Source of the DNA: Drosophila pseudoobscura
Lineage: Eukaryota > Arthropoda > Insecta > Diptera > Drosophilidae
Direction of reading: 5' to 3'
DNA: 64,000 nucleotides
Assembly: GCF_009870125.1 (NCBI RefSeq)
Contig: NC_046679.1
Coordinates: 28,830,001-28,894,000 of the forward strand
Shown: positions 55,024 to 64,000 of the stretch, piece after piece
Position numbering within the stretch: position 1 is the first letter of the stretch
Layout of the letters: every line of letters starts with the position of its first letter
The notes under the pieces: generated by a model
Databases searched by the model: none
What the model saw: only the letters and a program-made list of their open reading frames with translations
What the model was told of the DNA's origin: nothing
Program-made: the position numbers and the translations under genes

Positions 55024-58000
55024 CTGGATGTGCAATTAGTAGTAAAATATTGCCCCCTTTGTAATTTGTATTTTTGCAAATTTGTGAGATTAATTGGATA
55101 CGTTTTGTTGTTGGTTTTATATAGCGCAATTTTGTTTTACAATCATTTTTTTTTTTGCAGATCAAATTAAAGTTTTTATAAAAAAAAAACCAAATTAAAA
55201 GAAAATAGATTGCAAAATGAATGAAATGAAAAGCGAAGAGAAAAAGCGAGAGCGGGAACAGGAGAGCGAAGGGTACAGTCAGGACGTCAAAAGAGAACGG
55301 TTGAATGCGAAGAGAAGAAACAGTAAATGCAACGGCAAATAATGAGAGTGCAGCGGAGACAGCAAGAGAGAATGTCAGGTGACAGGGCGATGGGGGGAGG
55401 GAGGAGTGAAGGAGAGTGCAAGTGCAGCAGAGAGGCGAAATCGAGAGAGCGAAGAAAAAGATTGGACGTCGTTAATGAGGCAAAAAGAGATGACAAGTAA
55501 CGTAACGAATGATTTATATTTATTTATTTTTTTTTTGTATTTGCAGATCGGTGGATATAATCATTATGCGGTTAATAAAGCAAAATTGTATGCATCATGT
55601 GTGTGTGTGTGTGTGTGTGAGAGTGTTTTTTTGTTACAATTTTTAACAATGGATTTCGTGTGTGTGTGTATTTTTATTTGTTGTTAGCAAAACAAACCCC
55701 CAAAGAACGTTTATAGGCGTACATTTAGTTTTTTGTTTGAAGCGAGTTAAAAAAAAGAGAAATAGAAAATATACGAAAATACACATTATTCAAGTTGTTT
55801 GACACTATATATTTATATATAGTATGTAATGGGATTGGATACGATACAGTAGTATTGCATTATGTTATACATAAATCAAATATACAAATCAAAAAAACGA
55901 AATATAATATTTTTGGGCATGAGTAAGAAGCAAAACCAAAAACAAAATGAATGCACCATCAAAATAGAATTATAATATCGGTATACACATAATGGAGCTC
56001 TCAAACCCAAATATAGCGACGACTGACCTTGAACTATGATCGATACGATACGAGAATGATGGCGGGTATTAAGCTTGTGTACGTGCCTGATGATTGGGTT
56101 TAGTTTTTTGTATGGATTTTGGTGGTGGTGGGTGGGTCATATTGAAACCGAAAGACAGTAGAGAGTCGCGTGAAAGATGGATTAAATTCAACCGAAAATG
56201 AAGTATACTTAAACCAAACCAAAGGATCTTCAGACTGATCGTTAATGCCGAGTATATCAGACCCCATTTTTTTCTTCCATGAAATACATAATTTATGTCT
56301 CACTCCTCGTTCCATAATACATTTGAGTATTTATCATACATACAATATCTTTTTGCCAAGCATTGGTTTCACGAACATTTTTTTGCATAATAAACTCCTA
56401 TAAAATATCTAAATATCTTGTAACATAACACGTTAATTCTGCTTGAGACTTCATTCATTTGCTTCTGTTTTTTGGGAAGGCGGTGAGACACTAAACAGTA
56501 CACAGATCGAGCATTATTTCTTGGACGATGTCGTCGTGGAGGCGGCTGTCGGTGCACTCTTCACAAAATCTATCGACGCCGAGTTGATGCAGAAACGATG
56601 ATGCTTGGGCGGTGGTCCATCGTCGAAGACGTGGCCCATGTGTGCCGAGCATTTTGAGCAGCGCACCTCAGTGCGTACCATGCCTAACGTTTTTGAAATT
56701 ACTACTGTTGTTTTAATCATATATGTTTAGAGAGGTTTTCGGGCAGCAGAGAGAGAGACGGAATATATGAAATTTTGGTTGCATTTGTTTTTGTTGTTGG
56801 ACATTTTTGGAGAAAGTTAGAGGTTTTTGTTTTTTAGTTTTTAGTTTATAGTTTTGGGTGGGAAAAAAGATGTGAATAAAAGAATAATACTCAATTAGGA
56901 ATTCATTTTAGTCTTTTCTTCTTCGGTTAGTTGCACATTCAGGTTCATCAACAATCAACAGCAACAACAACAACAACAACAACAAGAACAACAACATCAT
57001 CATCATCATCATCAAATGGCCGACAGTTTGGCATTCAAGCGTCTAACGAACGGCACAACTACAGTGAACTCTAGGGAACACGTACCACAATTTCAAGACA
57101 AAACCAAGCCAAAACAAAGCAACAAACAAAAATATATATGTATATAGGGGACAGAACAATAATGAAATCATTTTGCAAATACATTTCTTTGGCTATAGAA
57201 CATAAAATAGAACTGAACTGTTTTTTATCTGTCTTTGCTTCGTATTTTACAGGTTGGTTATCAAACATCTTGTTATCTTTTATCTGAGGCTAGTATCTCC
57301 TAAGCTCAACACAAACTTTGATTATATGGCAACGAAACGGCAAATGATATAGAAACTCAACTCAAAAACGGTTTTTGCAAATAACATCTAAGTGTGCTTA
57401 ACATTGTCTAGACGATAGACAGCTAAACGGACCGAACCGAGGCTACATACCTGGTATGCTGGCATCCCGATGGAGGGTTACCTTGCCCTTGTCGAGGACA
57501 TCGTTGAACGCTGGCCAGCCGCAGCCCGAGTCGTATTTCGTGTCCGAGCTGAACAGATCCTGATGACACACAATGCACTGGTACACCCCCTTCTCGTAGT
57601 GCTTGTTGTAGCAGCCTGCAACAGGAATTAGTGGGTGGTTAATACACAAATATAAGTATGTTTTGAAACTCTTCTATTGTGCTTGCCGCACCTGTGTAGG
57701 GCCGCTCGGTGCCCGCCTCCTGAGTAACCTGATACTGCAGTGGGGTTAGGCGTTTGCGCAGCTCCTCTTTGTTAACGGTAACCTTTTCGGTTTTATTCTC
57801 CATGTTGTTGGCTTTACTGGGATTCGTCTTAGCCTCGTCGCTGTCGTGACGCGTATCTGTAATTTAAAACGGAAAATGTACTTAAGCTGCGGTTAAGTTA
57901 TGTGCGGTCCGTGTGTGCTGCTTAGTTTACCACCAATTGAGTAATGGAAATTGTATAATTATGCGAAAAACATTATGTCGCTAAGCTTTCTTAATCGTTC

Positions 58001-58954
58001 ACCTATCAGTAGAACTTTAAACTAAACCTTGGGCAACCATAATTTGTTAGTTTAAAAGCAAGATAAGAAACCAGAGCCTAGTACTATCAGCCATGAATTG
58101 CGAAATGTATTTTCAGAAAACCCAAAATCATCTTGTTTTCGTAAATAGAAGAAATAAACCTGGAGAAATGTACCTACTGGTGTTTATTTTCCCTTGATAA
58201 ACCAGAGACTGCTCCCCCATCTGATATGCCACAAAATGCACTCGCGCGTCCTCCACCCCACACACAATTTGTATACAAAGTCCGAGGCAGGCAATAAACC
58301 TAATTGTGGGAGGTGTAAACAGATTGGTTAAGTGCAGCCGACTACAAATAAAGCGAAGAAACGCATGGAACTACTACAAATAGAGTGAAGAAACGCATAT
58401 GGTTTAAAAATAGCACTTTATGCTGCAATAAAACAAAGTGGCGCCCATCGATCGTTGAGTGTAAACAAAATACATACAGCATATAGTGGGAAAAGGAGTG
58501 CGGGAGGAGGGGCAAGACAGTCTAATTTAATTTGGTTTTTTTTTTTAATAGAAAACCACTCGACTGTGTCGTAGACAATGATTTAATTTCGCAAGATGCA
58601 GGGGCACGGGGGTAGGGTATTATGGCGTGCATAAGGAATGCACAAGACAATTTGAACTAGAAAATTCCGTCTATAAGTAGACACTGGTCAATCGATTGAT
58701 TTCTATATAAATTGGCTCAACAAATGAATCAAATCCATTGTGTGGCCTGGACACACCCACACGGGAACCAGACCAAGCCCATAAATAGACCACCCCTCCC
58801 CAGTACACTCACCTGCAAAGCAGTGTGCGATGGGCACTGCAGCTGCGAGTACTCCTAATGGATTGCGATTGGGGTGTCTCCACTTGGCAGCCGCAGCAGC
58901 AATAAGTGCGAAATTTCGTGTGTGCTGCAGTGCGTGGCGAGAAAGTGAAAACAT
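54824..58954 (-). CDS. SelR: Methionine-R-sulfoxide reductase B
   Basis: Repairs methionine-R-sulfoxide in proteins; in flies SelR also reverses Mical oxidation of actin. Exons: 58954-58813 (mitochondrial-type N-terminus [15 protein letters not shown], Arg/Ala-rich), 57856-57692, 57615-57451, then 56683-56514 or 55023-54824. The long forms are 213 or 223 residues. Starting at the internal ATG at 57803 ([19 protein letters not shown]) they are 148 or 158 and would be cytosolic/nuclear. Core motifs: [18 protein letters not shown], [20 protein letters not shown], CGWPAF, then a second CxxC ([14 protein letters not shown] or [14 protein letters not shown]) for zinc, and the catalytic (R)(F/Y)CINSAS. 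Cysteine stands at the catalytic place, so despite its name this is not a selenoprotein. Confidence 0.94.
55024..56513 (-). other. SelR intron / 3' UTR of the proximal isoform
   Basis: No coding sequence. A GT tract lies at 55600-55619. It is 3' UTR for the proximal last exon and intron for the distal one. Confidence 0.45.
56514..56683 (-). CDS. SelR: SelR alternative last exon, proximal (KK-ending)
   Basis: Completes the Gly codon of the previous exon and encodes [20 protein letters not shown] to SSKK. Contains the second zinc CxxC and the catalytic FCINSAS. Acceptor AACGTTAG. Upstream of it in transcription is the shared exon 57615-57451. Confidence 0.9.
56684..57450 (-). other. SelR intron
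   Basis: Contains an AAC repeat at 56960-56990 and an ATC/CAT repeat at 56996-57014; nothing coding. Confidence 0.45.
57857..58812 (-). other. SelR intron after the mitochondrial exon
   Basis: No coding signal. It may contain the promoter for transcripts starting at the internal ATG 57803, but no element was recognised. Confidence 0.4.
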
Positions 58955-60230
58955 TTTCAACTTTTCAGCAGACAAAATTTAAAGTGACAATCACAGAAGG
59001 CGTAGGAGGAGACGGCAACTAACGGTGCCTGCACTGCTGCTGCACTTGGCACTGGCTGGTTATTTAATCACCGTTCGATGTGAATGGCGAGAGCAAAACA
59101 ACATGGGGAAAAACGGGAAAGTCAATGACAGGCCAAAGGTATATTGATTATGGGGTAGGGGAAGACCCACTCTCTTCTGTGTGTTTTAATTAATTGAGCG
59201 AATAATATGTATAGCGTTTGAGTGCATTCGCGGATAGATGCACTCCAGAACGGAGGCTGCCGTACCTTCTATCTAATATGTCTTGCACAGGTCTGTCCAC
59301 CCACACACGACTAATATTTATGCAATTTCTGCCACTTCCGTCTTTATCCGTTCTATTTTTGTGCAACTTGTTTTGACTGCTTCTATGTCCCCGCCTGTGT
59401 ATGTATGTTCACACGGGAGAAAGCGCATTAGAGAGAAAGCCGTTGTTGCTCAATTGCACACACGCTCATTAAAAGAAAATTGTCTGCCTCGTAGAACCCC
59501 CCTCTCATAACCTGGGGCCAACAAACACAATTTCCTTCAATGTCAGAACAAATCCAAATATGACCACTAACACATTGCCACTTACGGGGGCTGGTGGGGG
59601 ACTGAGTGTCCTTGAATTGATTGGGACGAACGGCGCTAGAAAATATATCTCACCTGCTTCAAATAGTTTATTTCTATTTTTGGCCTTTGTTTATAACTTT
59701 GTGGGCTAGTTTTTGTAAAGCGTGCACGCGGACCAACAAGCGCGCGTCGTTGTTACGCAGCGAAGGAAAATGGAAAACTTGCTTAAAAAAGCTTAAAACA
59801 GCAGCAAACAGCAAAAAAAAACAGATTAAAAACATGCCATTCCCAGCGCAACGCACGCAGAGCGAACAGCTGATTGGCAGTGCTGCCAGCCGTTCAGAGG
59901 AAAAACTAACACTGCTTCTCTCTTTGTCAACCACAGAAAACTGTGTGGCAACGCCGTCGAATTTGTTATTTTTTATCTCTGAGTAATGTAATTGTTTATA
60001 CAAAAAATCAGTGAAAAATTAATCCATTGTTGTGTGCTGAGCTTCACTAAACACAGCCAAAGCGCGCACCATGAGAGTGGGATACCATTGAGCTCGCGAA
60101 AAGACCACACGCAAAGAGGGCGTCAACAAACCGTGGGGGTGGACTTGATAAAGAAGAAGACAAGCCAGATATTAAGAACAGAAGTGTTTCATTCAGATAA
60201 AATCATTCGATTTCGACAAATACGAGTAGT
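58955..60230. other. Divergent intergenic region SelR / Tsp86D
   Basis: About 1.3 kb between genes transcribed in opposite directions. No coding sequence was accepted. The Tsp86D leader probably starts in the last few hundred bases (E-box-like CAGCTGATTGG at 59867-59877). Confidence 0.4.
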
Positions 60231-61227
60231 ATGAGTAACCACAGATACCACCATGGGGGCAGCTACATGCATCCGCGGATGTCGTATCCCCACCACTTCA
60301 CCTACGTCAGCTCCTGCGTGAAATACATGATCTTCCTGCTGAATTTCCTTTTCTGGCTATTCGGCGGCCTGCTCCTGGCCATCGGTGTGTACGCGTTCAT
60401 GGACAAACTGAAGGATGGCAATGGGTGGCTGCGCCTGGACACCGTCTACGATGTGATCTTCAATATATCCTTGGTGATGATTATTGCGGGCTGTGTGATA
60501 TTCGTGGTCAGCTTTGCCGGATGCCTAGGAGCTCTGCGGGAGAACACCTGCCTGCTGAAGTTCTACTCGATGTGTCTGCTTATGTTTTTCATCATGGAAA
60601 TGACTTTAGGTGGGTACACACGCCGATTACCAACGCAGGAAGAATATTATCTCTCTTCTCATTGCAGCCATCATCTGCTTCGTGTTCCCGCAGTACATGA
60701 ACTCATTCTTGGAATCACAGTTTGCCGAGAAGATTATACACTCGTACCGCGATGACTCAGATCTGCAGAATTTCATTGACTTTGCGCAGCAAGAGTTCAA
60801 GTGCTGTGGCCTCAGCAATGCTGGCTACCAGGACTGGAGTGAGTCACAATCAGCCTGCAACACAGTTGACTGCAACTAATCGACATTTCCCCTTCCTATT
60901 GCAGGCAAGAACGAGTACTTCAATTGCTCCTCCCCATCTGTTGAAAAGTGCGGCGTGCCCTACAGCTGCTGCATCAACGCCACCGACATCAGTTCCGGCC
61001 TGGTCAACATTATGTGCGGCTATGGCGTGCAGGAGCACTCGGTGGCAGCCGCTAGCAAGCGCATCTGGACTAGCGGCTGCATTGAAATCGTGCGCGTCTG
61101 GGTAGAACGAAATCTCTATGTGATTGCTGGCGTGGCCCTGGGCGTTGCCTTGCTCCAGCTGTTCGTCATTTATCTGGCCAAGACCCTGGAGGGACAGATA
61201 GACCTGCAGAAGTCGCGCTGGTCGTGA
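60231..61227 (+). CDS. Tsp86D: Tetraspanin 86D
   Basis: Exons 60231-60609, 60668-60838 and 60905-61227 give 290 residues; all phases agree. Four membrane segments: about 31-57 (YMIFLLNFLFWLFGGLLLAI), 75-102 (IIAGCVIFVVSFAGCLGAL), 108-135 and 253-275 (LYVIAGVALGVALLQLFVIY). The large extracellular loop has the hallmark CCG (residues 172-174, FKCCGLSNAGY), PYSCC (203-206) and a closing Cys at 242. This CCG class organises membrane microdomains and partners such as ADAM10 (TspanC8 group). I count CC 172-173, C191, C199, CC 205-206, C221 and C242, eight in all, fitting TspanC8. Product name from overall similarity and neighbours. Confidence 0.94.
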
Positions 61228-61375
61228 GTGCCATACCATCATCCGTACTTGTACGGATACCCGTGCGACGAAGACTTGTACTACAACACTCAAATGTGAG
61301 AGATGGCCCTGGCGGCAGGAGCACGACTGCCGCCGCTGAGCTGATCGAGCTAATCTGGTCCTACAAGTGCTCAAA

Positions 61376-61780
61376 TATTAGCTTCCCCCCAAATAGTTTT
61401 GGTTTCAATAATGTCTCTATATTTTATGTTAACTTATTACTCAGCCTCTGTTCTCAAGCCCTGTGCAATTAATGTTTAAATTGCAATCTATCATCACTCC
61501 CCCAGGCTACCGCCTGAACCTAACCTAACCTATACTCTCTTGCCGAAAAATACAGTCTAGTTTTACATATATTTGTAACCCATAAATAATCCCATAGTGG
61601 TCCTAGCAGTTTTTACATATTAGTTTTCCAGCAAATAGTTTTGGTTTCAATAATGTCTCTGTCTCTGTTCTCAAACCCTTTGCATTTAATGTTCAAATTG
61701 CAATCATATTTATACTCTCTTGACGGACAACACAGTCTAGTATGTATACCCCATAAATATTCCCATAGTGGCATAGGCCA
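61376..61780 (+). repeat. Diverged tandem duplication in Tsp86D 3' UTR
   Basis: A 28-base string at 61391-61418 recurs exactly at 61633-61660, and the blocks TATACTCTCTTG..CAGTCTAG (61531/61711) and CCCATAGTGG (61591/61762) recur in the same order. The shrinking offsets (242, 180, 171) show deletions in the second copy or insertions in the first. Confidence 0.85.
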
Positions 61781-61890
61781 TTTTTAAGGCAGCTCTGTAC
61801 GTTTTTAATGTCTCAGCGTGATCCGTACCGTAGTCACAAAATCAAAGCAAATGAACAAACACTTAAATATATGCGCAATATCGTATTAAT

Positions 61891-61896
61891 AATAAA
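61891..61896 (+). terminator. Polyadenylation signal, Tsp86D
   Basis: AATAAA 660 bases after the stop, beyond the duplicated 3' UTR block. Confidence 0.5.
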
Positions 61897-62862
61897 AGAC
61901 ATTTGTATATAAGCATAAGTTTATCTAAGAAATACATACGCATTTAAAATGAGAATTATATTTATAAAGAAAACCAAACTATACCAAAACTGCTACGTAT
62001 TTGTTGGACTAAATAATATACATACTAGAATTAATAGAGATTTTAAGCATCTGCATCTGTGTTTGTGTGTAAACCTCGTTGTACTACATAATCAAATACA
62101 GACCATACATATGTACGTGTAATTTGGGTAACTTTTTAATGGGGTTTATTGTGCTTAAAGATGGCATTTCTTGATTGATAAAATGGAGAATGCATAGCTC
62201 TTTCATCTAATGGCTTATAGCTCCATGGTTTGTTTGGACTTTGAACGAGATCTACACGCAATATAGGGTCGGCCCCAACATTGTATTCGGCTGTATCAGC
62301 ATGAAGTTTACTGAACCCTGGAGAACTCACACGAAGCGACTACAACCTTCCAATATTAAGAAAAAAGAAATAATATAATAATAAATCAATAAAAACTCTT
62401 GAAACATGAACACAATATGGTTCATACAGCATTATTTATGTCCCGTACCTATCAGTCTTCATAAATAAATCTATAAATTCGAGTTTTAGTCAAGCGTCAA
62501 ACAGTCTTTGGGTCTAATTAGTGTTTATTAGATAAAAGAAAACTTGTTTTCCACTAATTAACATATCACGCTGCTGGAAAGCTGCTGCGCTGCAAAGAGC
62601 AGGTCAAGGATGATAACGTGATTGGAATTGAGCTAAGTTGTGAAATTCTATATTTAAACTCCAACCACAATCGCCAAAGCATTCAAAGCTCACTACTTAG
62701 ATTAGAAGACCATTCGAGAAGTGGCACAATTTATAAAAGGCGACCGACCCCCAGGCGATAAGCTGTTTCATAAATAAACATTTAAAGAAAGATTCCATTT
62801 ATTTGAATACACTTTGCTTGCTGATAAAAAAGTGAAAAATCAAACCGTCTTGGTGGACATCC
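61897..62862. other. Intergenic region Tsp86D to Fdh
   Basis: AT-rich, with the orphan exon above as the only candidate. The part nearest 62860 should be the Fdh 3' UTR. Confidence 0.4.
62136..62341 (-). CDS. Orphan short exon, unknown product
   Basis: Open minus-strand frame of 68 codons starting SLRVSSPGFSKLHADTAEYN and ending FKHNKPH, then TAA. A TAG stop lies directly upstream, but it coincides with an acceptor-like TTGGAAGGTTGTAG, and no in-frame ATG precedes the coding-like part. It is therefore either a last exon whose partner exon I could not find, or a remnant. Composition is mixed and protein-like (NKPWSYKPLDERAMHSPFYQ). I do not recognise the protein. Confidence 0.35.
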
Positions 62863-63957
<1,095 letters not shown>

Positions 63958-64000
63958 TTAAAGTGGACTATAAACCAAATCATAAATGGAATTTTCCAGA

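Noticed and set aside
54824-58954. Selenocysteine insertion in SelR, as the gene name might suggest
   Set aside because: The catalytic codon is a plain Cys codon (TGC) in both last exons, and no in-frame TGA occurs in the spliced reading frame.
61501-61531. CCTAACCTAACC telomere-like repeat
   Set aside because: Only two units inside the Tsp86D 3' UTR; flies do not use such telomere repeats and it is too short to mean anything.

Overview
This window is eukaryotic, from a fruit fly (Drosophila). Genes are split by GT-AG introns, polyadenylation signals are AATAAA, simple repeats (CA/GT, CT/GA, CAA/CAG) are abundant, and the genes are recognisable fly orthologues. The gene order is not the D. 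melanogaster order as I remember it: Tm1, Tm2 and ear belong to the 88E-F region, while SelR, Tsp86D and Fdh belong to 86C-D. Both lie on chromosome arm 3R (Muller element E). Together with obscura-type repeat debris near 54.2 kb this suggests a species outside the melanogaster subgroup, perhaps of the obscura group; that assignment is inference.

Layout. 1-28.0 kb (+): Tropomyosin 1, a very complex gene. It has three N-termini: muscle exons 1 and 2 (1465-1578, 1815-1940), a long low-complexity head of the atypical form (4333-4687 provisional, 5170-6551), and a cytoplasmic first exon (9461-9604). Then come shared exon 3, two exons 4, two exons 5, shared exon 6, three exons 7, shared exon 8 and five alternative last exons, two of which encode the long Pro/Ala-rich tails of flight-muscle 'troponin H'. 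28.0-35.1 kb (+): intergenic DNA, then Tropomyosin 2 (32570-34759) with two alternative last exons. 37.1-38.6 kb (+): a secreted C-type-lectin-domain protein with polyglutamine tracts. 38.9-40.3 kb (-): a single-exon MADF-BESS transcription factor, divergent from ear. 41.4-44.4 kb (+): ear, the fly AF9/ENL YEATS protein. 45.7-48.1 kb (-): a DUF229 sulfatase-like membrane-anchored protein in six exons. 48.6-50.2 and 51.7-53.3 kb (-): two tandem SLC19 (reduced-folate-carrier-like) transporters. 54.8-59.0 kb (-): SelR (methionine-R-sulfoxide reductase B) with a mitochondrial and an internal start and two alternative last exons. 60.2-61.2 kb (+): Tsp86D. 62.1 kb (-): an orphan short exon. 62.9-63.9 kb (-): Fdh (class III alcohol dehydrogenase / S-nitrosoglutathione reductase), whose first exon is outside the window.

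How the genes fit together. Tm1 and Tm2 are paralogous thin-filament genes. The five exon combinations I summed (Tm1 with last exons 9a, 9b and 9c; Tm2 with each last exon) give whole numbers of codons, 284 residues for the standard forms. The other genes are unrelated housekeeping or metabolic neighbours. No mobile-element genes, tRNA or rRNA genes were found. The most interesting unexplained signal is a set of repeated CAACACT motifs and small CTACT/AGTAG inverted repeats around the three mutually exclusive exons 7 of Tm1. They could be RNA elements for choosing one exon, but this rests on reading the sequence only. Other points of interest are the ATG-less coding extension of the atypical Tm1 head, an Asn-rich open frame running on from exon 4b, reciprocal intron differences between the SLC19 paralogues, and a 242-base-offset duplication in the Tsp86D 3' UTR.
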